The notes beneath the pieces were generated by a model, which saw only the letters and a list, made by a program, of their open reading frames with translations, was not told the DNA's origin and did not search any database. Shown here piece after piece: positions 9,301 to 17,654 of a stretch of 64,000 nt of DNA. Position 1 is the stretch's first letter. Each line of letters starts with the position of its first letter. Position numbers and translations under genes: made by a program. Source of the stretch: Profundicola chukchiensis (GTDB taxonomy: Bacteria > Bacteroidota > Bacteroidia > Flavobacteriales > Weeksellaceae); the NCBI RefSeq assembly GCF_029664245.1, contig NZ_JANAIE010000001.1, positions 1-64,000 on the forward strand, given 5' to 3'.

Positions 9301-9706
9301 CGAAGAAAGAATGTCCTTGTATCAAGAAATCACGCAGATTGAAAATGAAGAGCAGCTAGAATCTTTCAGACAAACTTTAATTGATAGGTTTGGTGATTTA
9401 CCAACTGAAGCCGTGGAGTTATTAAAGTCTATTGAATTAAAATGGTTAGCTCAAAAACTTGGTTTAGAGAAAATCATCATGAAAGGAAAAATTCTTTCTG
9501 GATATTTCATTAACAACACTCAATCGCCTTTTTATCAAGGAGAACAATTTCAACATATCATTCAATATTTAGCACAAAATCCAAATTTTGCTAGTTTAAA
9601 AGAAAGAACGGTTCGCGGTAGTGATTTACCTTCTTTAATCTTAAAAATTAAAGATGTTAGTTCCGTAGATGAAGCGCTAGAAGTTCTTGGCCGACTAAAA
9701 AAATAA
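6347..9706 (+). CDS. mfd: Transcription-repair coupling factor Mfd
   Basis: Mfd (1119 aa, typical length) removes RNA polymerase stalled at DNA damage and recruits UvrA. The N-terminal UvrB-like module keeps a degenerate Walker A (LIGSSKSFTI). The CarD/RID-like RNA polymerase binding domain is at about 445-510 (VGDYVTHIDHGVGKFGG). The RecG-like translocase has GDVGFGKTEVA at 586-596, DEEH at 687-690 and TATPIPRTL, followed by helicase motifs V/VI (MRGRVGRSNRKAFCYL) and a C-terminal TRCF domain. The start is TTG: the in-frame stop at 6332-6334 excludes any longer form and the next ATG is far inside. The -7 box right before it suggests a leaderless mRNA. Confidence 0.96.
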   Translation: MNITTLKEIKSLHKSADFVQKAIAFHQENAEGSLQIKGLIGSSKSFTIANLFEEIKQSILVIYDDPEEASYALNELEEIYDKNTVLYFPPSHRRPYEIEEVNNANVVLRTEVLNKLSSSKKPRIIVSNSNAITEKVVTKATLSNKTQRLKVGEQISVEFLNEVLFDYDFHRVDFVTEPGEFSVRGGIIDIFSFSDENPYRISFFGDEVESIRKFDIETQLSIEKVNKITIVANVENKLVFEKRQNFLEFLPKSTCIVGTNLILTAKHLDDTFSKAKDAFEGLSQDIQRSEPEEIFTTETELKKELEARFVVELSNQTLLTPHYIYESNQTPQPPFHKKFDLLIDDLQEKSEDGYTNYIFCSGEKQVQRFKDIFEDIGREVKFNPIISTIHSGFVDNELKITCYTDHQIFERYHKYNLRNSFSKKESITLKELTGLQVGDYVTHIDHGVGKFGGLKRIDVNGTMQEAIKLIYRDNDILYVSIHSLHKVAKFSGKDGKEPTINKLGSPAWKNLKNKTKKKVKEVAFDLIKLYAKRKMEKGFQFSEDGYMQNELEASFMYEDTPDQLKATEDVKADMESPLVMDRLICGDVGFGKTEVAIRAAFKAATDGKQVAVLVPTTILAFQHWRSFKERLADFPVRIEYLNRFKTAKQKTEILKDLADGKIEIIIGTHQIVSQKVKFKDLGLLIVDEEHKFGVSVKDKLKTLRAHLDTITLTATPIPRTLQFSLMAARDLSIIKTPPPNRQPVETKLIGLNEEVIRDAVFYELQRGGQVFIIFNRIAGLKDIAGMVQRLVPEAKIGIGHGQMDGKKLEKTMLDFMAGKFDVLVSTTIVESGVDVPNANTMIIVDAQNFGLADIHQMRGRVGRSNRKAFCYLITPPLVTLTSEARKRLQAIEQYSDLGSGFNIAMKDLEIRGAGNLLGAEQSGFMAEMGFETYQKILNEAIEELKYSPDFKELFEDEPEKDHYVSDFNLDSDLELLLPYDYVNSVEERMSLYQEITQIENEEQLESFRQTLIDRFGDLPTEAVELLKSIELKWLAQKLGLEKIIMKGKILSGYFINNTQSPFYQGEQFQHIIQYLAQNPNFASLKERTVRGSDLPSLILKIKDVSSVDEALEVLGRLKK

Positions 9707-9734
9707 ATTAATCCTATCTATTTTTAAAAATTTA

Positions 9735-9771
9735 AGCACTAAGTTTGAGATCTAAAATTGGACTTAGTGCT
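9735..9771 (+). terminator. Inverted repeat after mfd, possible terminator
   Basis: AGCACTAAGT (9735-9744) pairs perfectly with ACTTAGTGCT (9762-9771). No strong T run follows, so termination is uncertain. Confidence 0.4.
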
Positions 9772-9790
9772 CTCATTTACTTTAGATTCT

Positions 9791-9818
9791 AAAATTGTTA
9801 GATTGCTCTAACAATTTT
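9791..9818. promoter_or_regulatory. Palindromic operator of the metal ABC operon
   Basis: A perfect 12-bp inverted repeat, AAAATTGTTAGA / TCTAACAATTTT, is separated by TTGC. It abuts the -7 box TATATTTG (9821-9828) and covers the -33 zone, a repressor position. Its shape resembles DtxR/MntR-type operators (TTAGG...CCTAA). Regulation by a metal-sensing repressor is inferred, since none is shown to bind. Confidence 0.7.
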
Positions 9819-9820
9819 AT

Positions 9821-9828
9821 TATATTTG
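9821..9828 (+). promoter_or_regulatory. -7 box (TATATTTG) of the metal ABC operon
   Basis: A perfect TAnnTTTG match 19 bp before the first ATG of the operon, directly downstream of the palindromic operator. Confidence 0.65.
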
Positions 9829-9847
9829 CAGAATAACATTTAAATAA

Positions 9848-10777
9848 ATGAGAAAATACTGGATAAATTATTTAGTCATTATTTCTTGCTTCATGCTAAT
9901 TTTCAGCTGCCAAAAAAAGAAGAAAAGTGCTAAATTCAAGGTGGTAACTACTACCAACATGATTTCTGATTTATTACATCAGATTGGAGGAGATTCTATT
10001 GAAGTAGTTGGTTTAATGGGAGCTGGCGTAGATCCGCATTTATACAAAGCAAGCGAAGGAGACGTTACCAAACTTACTACAGCCGATGCTATCTTCTACA
10101 GTGGCCTTCATTTAGAAGGTAAAATGGTAGATGTTTTCGAGAAAATGAATAAATCTGGCTATAAAACATTTGCCTTGAGCGATGGTTTGCCTGAAAAAAA
10201 CAAAATTTCATCAGCAAATTTTGCAGGAAATCATGATCCACACATTTGGTTTTCTGTTGAGAATTGGAGACTTGCAGCTAAATATGTTACGAAACAGCTT
10301 TCCACCTTACAGCCACAGAATAAAAATTTTTTTGAAGAAAATTTAAGGACTTATGATTTAGAGTTAAAATCCTTGAAAGAAGATTTAAATGAAATTGCTT
10401 CTAAACTTCCTAAAGAAAAAAGAATTCTTGTTACAGCTCATGATGCTTTTTCATATTTCGGTAAAGAATTCAATTTTAAAGTGGTAGGGTTACAAGGTAT
10501 TTCTACTACGGCTGAAGCTGGAACCAAAGATATTTTAGACTTAGCGAATTTTATCGTTGAAAATGATGTACCCGCCATATTTGTAGAAAGTTCAGTTCCA
10601 GAACAAACTATTCTCGCATTAAAAAGTGCAGTAGAGTCAAAAGACAAAAATGTTGCTTTAGGCGGAACTTTATATTCAGATTCATTAGGTAATTCTGGCA
10701 CACCAGAAGGAACCTATCTTGGAATGTATATTTATAATATGTCAACCATTGTAAACGCATTAAATGTCACAGAATAA
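9848..10777 (+). CDS. Zn/Mn ABC transporter substrate-binding lipoprotein (ZnuA/TroA family)
   Basis: This 309-aa cluster A-I binding protein delivers a divalent metal (Mn or Zn) to the permease. The lipoprotein signal ends in the lipobox LIFSC (Cys about 21), followed by four to six lysines. Candidate metal ligands are the His of GVDPHLYKA, the His of NHDPHIWF, the Glu/Ser of VESSVPE and the Asp of LYSDSLG, which match the TroA four-ligand set. There is no long His/Asp loop of the ZnuA zinc type, which leans towards Mn. It is the first gene of a four-gene operon and overlaps the ATPase gene by 14 bp. Confidence 0.92.
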   Translation: MRKYWINYLVIISCFMLIFSCQKKKKSAKFKVVTTTNMISDLLHQIGGDSIEVVGLMGAGVDPHLYKASEGDVTKLTTADAIFYSGLHLEGKMVDVFEKMNKSGYKTFALSDGLPEKNKISSANFAGNHDPHIWFSVENWRLAAKYVTKQLSTLQPQNKNFFEENLRTYDLELKSLKEDLNEIASKLPKEKRILVTAHDAFSYFGKEFNFKVVGLQGISTTAEAGTKDILDLANFIVENDVPAIFVESSVPEQTILALKSAVESKDKNVALGGTLYSDSLGNSGTPEGTYLGMYIYNMSTIVNALNVTE

Positions 10778-11519
10778 ATTTGCCATAGAAGTAGACGATC
10801 TTACGGTTGCTTATCATCAAAAACCTGTACTGTGGGATATTGACTTAAAAATTCCTCATGGTGTGTTAATGGCGATAGTCGGGCCTAATGGAGCAGGAAA
10901 ATCCACTTTAATCAAGTCGATTATGAATTTAGTTGATCCATTGGCTGGAACTATTACTATTAATGGAGATTCATACGACAGTCAGAAGAAAAAAATCGCT
11001 TATGTACCTCAGCGTGGAAGTGTGGATTGGGACTTCCCAACAAAGGTGCTTGACGTAGTGATGATGGGAACTTATGGTAAATTAGGTTGGATTAAAAGAC
11101 CTGGAAAAAAGGAGAAAGACCAAGCGATTGACGCATTGCGCAAGTTAGAGATGTTAGATTTTAAGGATCGACAAATTTCTCAACTTTCAGGTGGGCAGCA
11201 ACAGCGAGTTTTCCTAGCACGTGCGCTAGTTCAAGATGCCGATATTTACTTTATGGACGAACCTTTTCAAGGTGTTGACGCTACTACCGAGGTAGCCATA
11301 ATTGCACTTTTAAAAGAATTAAAAGAACAAGGAAAAACCGTAGTGGTGGTTCATCATGATTTGGACACAGTTCCAGAGTATTTTAATTGGGTGTTGTTAT
11401 TAAACGTCAAAGTAATTGCTTGTGGTCCGATGGAATCAACTTTCACCACTGAAAATTTAAAAAAGGCTTACGGTAGCAAACATTCTTTTGCTTATTTACT
11501 TACAAATCCCGAAAACTAA
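10764..11519 (+). CDS. Metal ABC transporter ATPase (ZnuC/TroB family)
   Basis: This 251-aa ATP-binding subunit powers metal import. Walker A is GPNGAGKST (about 39-47), the Q-loop is YVPQRGSVDWDFP, the signature is LSGGQQQR, Walker B is DIYFMDEPFQGVD and the switch His is in VVVVHHDLD. The QRGSVDWDFP motif is characteristic of manganese/zinc/iron chelate ATPases. It overlaps the binding-protein gene by 14 bp and the next permease gene by 1 bp (TAATG), so translation is probably coupled. Confidence 0.95.
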   Translation: MSQNKFAIEVDDLTVAYHQKPVLWDIDLKIPHGVLMAIVGPNGAGKSTLIKSIMNLVDPLAGTITINGDSYDSQKKKIAYVPQRGSVDWDFPTKVLDVVMMGTYGKLGWIKRPGKKEKDQAIDALRKLEMLDFKDRQISQLSGGQQQRVFLARALVQDADIYFMDEPFQGVDATTEVAIIALLKELKEQGKTVVVVHHDLDTVPEYFNWVLLLNVKVIACGPMESTFTTENLKKAYGSKHSFAYLLTNPEN

Positions 11520-12400
11520 TGGAAGTTTTATTCGAAAGAACTTTTTGGATTATTGCGTTAGGAACGGGATTGTTAGGTGCGACAAGTGGCATTTTAGGAA
11601 GCTTTGCTGTTCTTAGAAATCAAAGTCTTTTAGGAGATGCTATTTCACACGCAGCATTGCCAGGAATTGTTTTGGCTTATTTAATAACTGGAGAAAAATC
11701 CAGTTTCGTTCTTTTATCTGGTGCCATTGTTTGTGGAATTTTGGGTTCTTATTTCGTGAATGATATAGTTAAAAACTCGAGATTGAAAACCGATACCGCA
11801 TTAGGAATCATACTTTCGGTTTTCTTCGGAATTGGAATGATGTTATTAACTTATGCTCAATCTTTAGACGATGCCAATCAAGCTGGTTTAGATAAATATT
11901 TATTTGGGCAAGCTTCAACTTTAATGCAAAAAGATGTGTTATTAATGTTAGGTTTCTTAATTCCATCTTTATTACTAGTATTCACTTTTTGGAAAGAAAT
12001 CAAAATATTCCTGTTCGACGCTGAATATGCTCAAACCTTAGATATTCCTGTTCAAAAAATAAATTTAATGTTGACTTTACTCATTGTCATCATTATCGTG
12101 ATGGGTTTACAAACCGTTGGGGTGGTTTTAATGAGTTCGCTTTTATTAGCACCTGCAGCCGCTGCAAGACAATGGACTAATTCCTTATCAAAAATGTTAG
12201 GAATTGCTGCTATAATTGGAGCATTTAGTGGAGTTTTCGGATCTTATATAAGTGCTACGGAATCCAATTTACCAACAGGGCCAGTGGTCGTTTTAATCGT
12301 GTCGGCAATCGTTTTCCTTTCTTTATTATTTGCACCTCAACGTGGTTTAATCGCCAAGTATTTAACAAATAAGGAAAAACAAAAACAGTATACAAAATGA
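11519..12400 (+). CDS. Metal ABC transporter permease 1 (ABC-3 family)
   Basis: This 293-aa inner-membrane permease of the ABC-3 (ZnuB/TroC/MntB) family has about eight hydrophobic segments. Family motifs seen are LLGDAISHAALPGIVLAYL near the N-terminus and VGVVLMSSLLLAPAAAARQWT, the usual EAA-like region contacting the ATPase. The TroCD-type arrangement, two different permeases in tandem, suggests that this one and the next form a heterodimer. The start overlaps the ATPase stop by 1 bp and its end overlaps the next gene by 4 bp (ATGA). Confidence 0.94.
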   Translation: MEVLFERTFWIIALGTGLLGATSGILGSFAVLRNQSLLGDAISHAALPGIVLAYLITGEKSSFVLLSGAIVCGILGSYFVNDIVKNSRLKTDTALGIILSVFFGIGMMLLTYAQSLDDANQAGLDKYLFGQASTLMQKDVLLMLGFLIPSLLLVFTFWKEIKIFLFDAEYAQTLDIPVQKINLMLTLLIVIIIVMGLQTVGVVLMSSLLLAPAAAARQWTNSLSKMLGIAAIIGAFSGVFGSYISATESNLPTGPVVVLIVSAIVFLSLLFAPQRGLIAKYLTNKEKQKQYTK

Positions 12401-13506
12401 GTCTTTCACAAGTAGAAATACAACTTATTGCTGTTCTAGTATCGCTTTGCTGTTCGATATTGGGTGTTTTCTTGGTATTAAGAAAAATCGCCATGATTTC
12501 AGATGCGATTAGCCATTCTATCCTACCAGGAATCGTTTTGGGATTCTTCATTACAGAGGATTTAAATTCTCCATTATTAATTTTAATGGCGGCTTTAATG
12601 GGCATGTTCACCGTGTTTTTAGTCGAATGGATTCAGAAAACCAAACTCGTAAAAGAAGATACATCTATTGGAATAGTATTCCCTGCCCTATTTAGTATTG
12701 GTATCATAATGATTACCCGGAGCGCCGGCGATGTACACTTAGACACTGACGCCGTTTTATTAGGGGAACTAGCTTTTGCTCCCTTTGATAGATTTTTCTT
12801 TAATGATATGAACTTAGGTCCTAAAGCTCTCTGGGTAATGGGAATTATTTTCGTCGTAATTATTTCACTTTTACTCTTATTCTACAAAGAGTTAAAAGTC
12901 TCGTCATTTGATGCAGGATTAGCGGCCACATTGGGCTTCTCTCCTATCATCATTCATTATTTACTGATGTTCTTATCCTCTGTCACTATAGTTGGGGCAT
13001 TCGACGCAGTTGGGTCTGTATTAGTTGTTGGATTTATGATTGTTCCAGCGGCAATAGCTTATTTACTTACGAATGACTTAAAACAAATGATAATCATCTC
13101 TATGATTTCAGGAGCTATTTCAGCTATTGCGGGTTATTGGTTAGCACATAGTTTAGATGCATCTATTGCCGGAAGCATGATGGCAGTTCTTGGCGTCATG
13201 TTTTTAATCGTTTACTTATTCTCGCCATTAGAAGGTAGGTTTACCAAGAAGATTCGTCATAAAAGAAAGCGTCAAGAGATTTCCCTTCTAACTTTACTGA
13301 TACATTTACAAAGTCATGAAGAAAAAAGTGAAAAAAGCGTAAATCATTTACAAGAACATATAAACTGGGACGAACTCAAAGCCAACAGAGTTCTTAAACT
13401 TGCTGTAAACAAGAACTTTGTAGACATAAATGAAGGTGTAATTCATATCACCGAAACAGGTCAAACATTCACTAGATTGAAGGTTAAAGAGTATTTAGAG
13501 GAGTAA
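12397..13506 (+). CDS. Metal ABC transporter permease 2 fused to a winged-helix domain
   Basis: Residues 1-285 are an ABC-3 permease (ISDAISHSILPGIVLGFF, then VGSVLVVGFMIVPAAIAYLL). Residues about 295-369 add a soluble domain (LLTLLIHLQSHEE, VNHLQEHINWDELKANRVLKL, VDINEGVIHITETGQTF). It reads as a winged helix like the N-terminal domain of DtxR/MntR iron-dependent repressors. The extension is ~75 aa beyond the normal ~285-aa permease. As a membrane-tethered metal sensor or DNA binder it could act on the palindrome at 9791-9818; this is inference. Last gene of the operon. Confidence 0.9.
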   Translation: MSLSQVEIQLIAVLVSLCCSILGVFLVLRKIAMISDAISHSILPGIVLGFFITEDLNSPLLILMAALMGMFTVFLVEWIQKTKLVKEDTSIGIVFPALFSIGIIMITRSAGDVHLDTDAVLLGELAFAPFDRFFFNDMNLGPKALWVMGIIFVVIISLLLLFYKELKVSSFDAGLAATLGFSPIIIHYLLMFLSSVTIVGAFDAVGSVLVVGFMIVPAAIAYLLTNDLKQMIIISMISGAISAIAGYWLAHSLDASIAGSMMAVLGVMFLIVYLFSPLEGRFTKKIRHKRKRQEISLLTLLIHLQSHEEKSEKSVNHLQEHINWDELKANRVLKLAVNKNFVDINEGVIHITETGQTFTRLKVKEYLEE

Positions 13507-13541
13507 AAAGCCGACTTTTATTAAACTTTTTTGAAGAAATG

Positions 13542-13572
13542 TTTGGTAGTTAAAAAATCGTTTGTATATTTG
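13542..13572 (+). promoter_or_regulatory. Promoter of the initiator tRNA
   Basis: TTTG (13542-13545), a 19-bp spacer and TATATTTG (13565-13572) make an ideal Bacteroidota -33/-7 promoter 12 bp before the mature tRNA. Confidence 0.85.
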
Positions 13573-13583
13573 CAGTCCAATAA

Positions 13584-13656
13584 CGCGGGATGGAGAAGTC
13601 GGTATCTCGTCGGGCTCATAACCCGAAGGTCGTTGGTTCGAGTCCAACTCCCGCTA
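13584..13656 (+). tRNA. Initiator tRNA-fMet (CAT)
   Basis: The 73-nt cloverleaf folds completely: acceptor CGCGGGA/TCCCGC, D stem GAGA/TCTC, anticodon arm TCGGG-CTCATAA-CCCGA and T arm GTTGG/CCAAC. Three consecutive G:C pairs next to the anticodon loop and the unpaired first base (C1 against T72) are initiator hallmarks. It resembles E. coli tRNA-fMet closely. The CCA end is not encoded. Confidence 0.95.
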
Positions 13657-13662
13657 CTAAGC

Positions 13663-13695
13663 AAAAGGTTTTACAGAAATGTAAAACCTTTTTTA
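13663..13695 (+). terminator. Terminator of the initiator tRNA
   Basis: AAAGGTTTTAC / GTAAAACCTTTTTT hairpin with T run, directly after the tRNA. Positions 13696-13876 show no further feature. Confidence 0.85.
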
Positions 13696-13876
13696 TTGCC
13701 TTTATTTAAGCTTTCTTAATCTAAGAACTTAAAACAATCCAATCATTCCAACACAAAATTATCTGAATAGCAGAACTATAGCTTTAGACTATTTTTATAA
13801 TTATTAATTAAAATTTGATTTGGTTTAATCCTAATAAACCATTCAAGTTTATTATATTTATTGAAAACCTAAAGAT

Positions 13877-15616
13877 ATGGCCAAGAAAATAGCAGATTTA
13901 TTAGTAGAAAATTTAGTTGATGCAGGCGTTAAGAGAATATATGCCGTTACTGGCGATAGCTTAAACCCCATCAACGATGCCGTTAGACGAGACGGAAGAC
14001 TGGAATGGATTCACGTGCGCCACGAAGAAGCTGGAGCTTATGCTGCTTCTATGGATGCCGAACTCGACGGAATAGGTTGTTGCATGGGAAGTAGTGGCCC
14101 AGGACATGTTCACTTAATCAACGGACTTTATGATGCTAATCGTTCTGGAAATCCTGTTATCGCGATTGCTTCTACCATTACAACGGATAAGTTTGGAATG
14201 GAAAATTTTCAAGAAACCAATATCGTAAAGCTCTTCGACGATTGTAGTAAATATTGCGTTATGGCTAATACACCTCAACAAGCTGCTAACGCATTTCAGT
14301 CTGCAATTCAACATGCGATTCAAATGAGAGGAGTTGCCGTGGTTGGTTTACCAGGAGATGTTTCGGAAGCTGAAGTAAAAGACATCACGGTTGCGAGTAA
14401 AAACTTTTACACCAATTCTATTGTAACTCCAGGAAAACAAGAGCTAGCTGAATTAGCTGAAGTCATTAACTCTAAAGAAAAAGTAATGTTATTCTGCGGC
14501 TACGGCTGTAAAGACGCTCAACAAGAAGTCATGCAACTAGCAGAGAAAATCAACTCCCCTATTGGATTTAGTTTCCGCGGTAAAATATTCTTTGATAAAA
14601 TTGACAATCCTTATGCAGTCGGTTTAAATGGACTTTTAGGAAGTAAATCTGGCTTCAAAACCATGCAGGAAGCTGATCTTGTAATTATGTTAGGTACAGA
14701 CTTCCCATACACTGACTTTTTACCAGAGGAAAATACCATGATTCAAATTGATGACAAACCTGAAAGAATTGGACGTCGTGCAAAAGTAGATTATGGTTAT
14801 GCAGGCAAGATTAAAGATACTTTAGAAGCTTTACTTCCTATGATTATCAAGAAATCGGATGATGAATTCTTGAAAGATATGCGTGAGCTACACGAGGATC
14901 AAGAGAAAAAATATGCTTCTTATGTAAATGAAAGATCGAAGGATAAGTTTATTCATCCAGAGTTTGTAGCATCCATAATTGATGAAGTAGCAACTGATGA
15001 TGCTATTTTCACTGTTGACACCGGAATGTCGGCTGTTTGGGCGGCAAGATATATCCGCGGGAAACGCAATCGTTATTTAACGGGGTCTTTTAACCACGGT
15101 TCGATGGCGAATGCAATGCCTATGGCTATTGGAGCTGGACTTTCTAGACCCGACCGACAAGTTATTGCTCTTTGTGGTGATGGTGGAATCAGTATGCTTT
15201 TAGGAGATATGATGACGATTAGTCAGTATAACATTCCTGTAAAAATGATAGTTTTCAATAATCGCTCTCTTGGAATGGTGAAGGTAGAAATGCTTGTTGC
15301 TGGATACCCAGATTGGCAAACAGACATGAAGAATCCGGATTTTGCTAAAGTTGCCGAAGCTATGGATATTAAAGCCTGGAATGTAGAAGAATGTGCAAAT
15401 GTTAAAGACATTATTCAAGAGGCTTTAAATCACGATGGACCAGCCTTAGTAAATATATTTACGGATCCAGATGCGCTTGCTATGCCTCCTAGAGTTGACT
15501 TTAATCAAATAAAAGGTTTTGCAAAAAGCATGGGTAAACTTATGCTAAATGGACAAACAGCAGACGTAATCGATTCAGCAAAATCAAATATGAAGTACTT
15601 AAAAGAGTTATTTTAA
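13877..15616 (+). CDS. poxB: Pyruvate dehydrogenase (quinone) / pyruvate oxidase
   Basis: This 579-aa thiamine-diphosphate flavoenzyme is highly similar to E. coli PoxB (572 aa), which oxidises pyruvate to acetate and CO2 and passes electrons to quinone at the inner membrane. The catalytic Glu is in VRHEEAGAY (about residue 50). The ThDP/Mg motif runs from CGDGGISMLLGDM to IVFNN (about 435-465). The start ATG-GCC-AAG fits the family N-terminus (AGVKRIYAVTGDSLN). It is a single gene with its own terminator. An acetolactate synthase was considered, but the colinearity with PoxB is stronger. Confidence 0.9.
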   Translation: MAKKIADLLVENLVDAGVKRIYAVTGDSLNPINDAVRRDGRLEWIHVRHEEAGAYAASMDAELDGIGCCMGSSGPGHVHLINGLYDANRSGNPVIAIASTITTDKFGMENFQETNIVKLFDDCSKYCVMANTPQQAANAFQSAIQHAIQMRGVAVVGLPGDVSEAEVKDITVASKNFYTNSIVTPGKQELAELAEVINSKEKVMLFCGYGCKDAQQEVMQLAEKINSPIGFSFRGKIFFDKIDNPYAVGLNGLLGSKSGFKTMQEADLVIMLGTDFPYTDFLPEENTMIQIDDKPERIGRRAKVDYGYAGKIKDTLEALLPMIIKKSDDEFLKDMRELHEDQEKKYASYVNERSKDKFIHPEFVASIIDEVATDDAIFTVDTGMSAVWAARYIRGKRNRYLTGSFNHGSMANAMPMAIGAGLSRPDRQVIALCGDGGISMLLGDMMTISQYNIPVKMIVFNNRSLGMVKVEMLVAGYPDWQTDMKNPDFAKVAEAMDIKAWNVEECANVKDIIQEALNHDGPALVNIFTDPDALAMPPRVDFNQIKGFAKSMGKLMLNGQTADVIDSAKSNMKYLKELF

Positions 15617-15642
15617 ATTAAACATAAAACACTTATTAATTC

Positions 15643-15674
15643 AAGACCGTTTTCTTAAAAAGCAAACGGTCTTT
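15643..15674 (+). terminator. Terminator of poxB
   Basis: AAGACCGTTT (15643-15652) pairs with AAACGGTCTT (15664-15673), and a T follows. It lies 26 bp after the stop. Confidence 0.75.
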
Positions 15675-15725
15675 ATGTTTACAAATATTTTCTACTAACT
15701 CAACCATTGAAATCAACCTCAACGA

Positions 15726-16277
15726 ATGGAATATTTCTTGTTGCTTTTTCATGAATTAAAAAACTCTTACATGACATTATATTCAGCCTTAATAATTATC
15801 TCTTCAGTTTTCGCCATTTTCGCTATCATGATCCTCTTTACGCGAATATTTGGTCTGCGCACTTTCGCTAAAATGAGTAGCATCGACTTCGCTTCTACTA
15901 TTGCTATTGGATCAATTTTAGCGAGTACGATTTTAAATAAAAATCAAAGTTTAGAACAAGGAGCCTTAGCCTTATTTTGCATTATTACTTTACAAACCAT
16001 CTTTTCCTTTTTGGTTAGAAAGAGTAAACTCTTTAAAAAGCTTCTTACAAACAAACCACAATTCTTAATGCTGGATGGCGAAATTATAGATGAAAACCTA
16101 AAAAAGTGTAATGTCAGTTTAGACGATTTATTAGGAAAACTGAGGGAAGCGAATGTAAAACAAATGAAAAATGTGAAAGCAGTTGTCTTCGAAAGCACAG
16201 GAGATATTTCTGTTTTGCATGGCAACGACAACACTGAAATAGATGATATCATTTTAAAGGATGTTGAGAAACTATAA
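15726..16277 (+). CDS. YetF/DUF421-family membrane protein
   Basis: This 183-aa protein has three N-terminal membrane helices (about 20-90), then a cytosolic YetF/DUF421 domain. The family signature is recognisable as TRIFGLRTFAKMSSIDFASTIAIGS (residues about 38-62), normally GKRELGQLTPFDLV-like, followed by the FLMLDGEIIDENLKK and LLGKLREANVKQMKNVKAVVFESTGDISV segments. The family function is not firmly known; B. subtilis YetF-type proteins are linked to spore germination or membrane homeostasis. It stands alone between poxB and the dehydrogenase gene. Confidence 0.8.
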   Translation: MEYFLLLFHELKNSYMTLYSALIIISSVFAIFAIMILFTRIFGLRTFAKMSSIDFASTIAIGSILASTILNKNQSLEQGALALFCIITLQTIFSFLVRKSKLFKKLLTNKPQFLMLDGEIIDENLKKCNVSLDDLLGKLREANVKQMKNVKAVVFESTGDISVLHGNDNTEIDDIILKDVEKL

Positions 16278-16398
16278 AAATCTATATTTTCACAAAACAA
16301 GCACTTAAAAACTCAATAATCACTAAAAAACACCGCTCAATTTTGGCATTTATTACACAAATTCACTAACTTTCTAAGAATTAAAATTTTAGCGAATT

Positions 16399-17472
16399 AT
16401 GATAAAAAAAATAGCAGTTTTAGGTCTTGGTAAAGTAGGAAGTTTAGTAGCGACCTTACTAAGTTCAAAATATGATGTAATAGGTGTTGATCAGGCAAAA
16501 AGTGAAGAAAACTTCCCTTTTGAACAAACTACAGGTGATGTTTCCGATGAAAGCTTTATGCGTGAGTTTTTAAAGGATAAAGATGCTGTCGTTTCTTGTT
16601 TACCTTTCTTTTTAAACATTAAAGTTGCAGAAATAGCCGTTGATTTGGGCGTTCACTATTTTGACCTAACAGAAGATGTTCCAACATTACACGCAATTCA
16701 GAAAATGGCTGATAAGAGTAATTCCGTCTTAGCACCACAATGTGGTTTAGCGCCAGGGTTTATTGGAATTATGGGCGCCGGACTTTATAAACAGTTTTCA
16801 GAAGTGCGCAGTGTAAAATTAAGAGTAGGTGCTTTACCTCTACATCCTATGGGACAACTTGGATATAGTTTTACTTGGAGCGCTGAAGGTGTAATCAACG
16901 AATATATTAATGACGCGGAAGTTATTCATAATGGAGAAAGAAAAATGCTAGCTTCTTTGGATGATGTTGAATCGATTAATATTAACGGAAGACAATACGA
17001 AGCATTTCTTACATCTGGTGGATTAGGAACTATGTGCGAAACTTTAGAAAACAAAGTAGATACTTTAAACTATAAAACCATTCGCTACCCAGGACATAGA
17101 GATGGGATGAAACTTCTTTTACATGATTTATTACTTAAAAACGACAGAAAGCTAGCAAAGGATATTCTAAATAACGCTCTGCCTATCGTTGATGAGGATA
17201 TTGTTTTGGTTTATGCAGCTGTGGAAGGTAAAATTGATGGAAAGCTATGTAGAAAAGAATTCTCTGAATCTTACCGTCGAATAACTTTAGACAATAAAGA
17301 ATGGAGAGCCATTAGCTGGACAACTGCTTGTAGTATTTCAGCGGTAGTTGATTTGGTTTCGGAAGGAAAACTTAAAGACAAAGGCTTTATTAAACAAGAA
17401 GAAATCCCATTTGATTTATTTATGGAATCACATTATGGCTCTATGTACGAGACTTATAAGGACCCAAAATAA
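16399..17472 (+). CDS. Saccharopine dehydrogenase-family NAD(P)-dependent enzyme
   Basis: This 357-aa oxidoreductase has an N-terminal Rossmann fold (VLGLGKVGSLVATLL, residues 6-20, GxGxxG) and a saccharopine dehydrogenase-type C-terminal domain (APQCGLAPGFIGIMGAGLY, FTSGG-like FLTSGGLGTMCETL, YKTIRYPGHRDGM). The HRDGM segment is typical of lysine-degrading or lysine-6-dehydrogenase-like members. The likely substrate is saccharopine or a related lysine-derived imine, but the sequence does not fix it. Monocistronic: flanked by 121 bp upstream and 182 bp downstream with no obvious hairpin. Confidence 0.85.
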   Translation: MIKKIAVLGLGKVGSLVATLLSSKYDVIGVDQAKSEENFPFEQTTGDVSDESFMREFLKDKDAVVSCLPFFLNIKVAEIAVDLGVHYFDLTEDVPTLHAIQKMADKSNSVLAPQCGLAPGFIGIMGAGLYKQFSEVRSVKLRVGALPLHPMGQLGYSFTWSAEGVINEYINDAEVIHNGERKMLASLDDVESININGRQYEAFLTSGGLGTMCETLENKVDTLNYKTIRYPGHRDGMKLLLHDLLLKNDRKLAKDILNNALPIVDEDIVLVYAAVEGKIDGKLCRKEFSESYRRITLDNKEWRAISWTTACSISAVVDLVSEGKLKDKGFIKQEEIPFDLFMESHYGSMYETYKDPK

Positions 17473-17654
17473 TTAGGATTAAGTTTTAATAAGCCCGCTT
17501 TTAAATTACAATCATTGTCGATTTAACCTTTATCTATTTCTTAAATAATTTAATAAAAATAAGCTCAACTTATTCATTATCATAAATATTTATTAAAATA
17601 GCTTTGGTAGGCTCACGTGATTTGTTAGATTGGCATTTCTGAAAAAAAAATTAC

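Noticed and set aside
13531-13719. 62-codon plus-strand frame
   Set aside because: It runs through the initiator tRNA and its terminator and is an accidental frame.
15200-15418. Overlapping antisense frames within poxB
   Set aside because: Shadows of the conserved thiamine-diphosphate domain in the real gene.
13877-15616. Acetolactate synthase large subunit
   Set aside because: The protein is colinear with PoxB, no small subunit or other branched-chain amino acid genes adjoin, and the C-terminal membrane-activation region is present.
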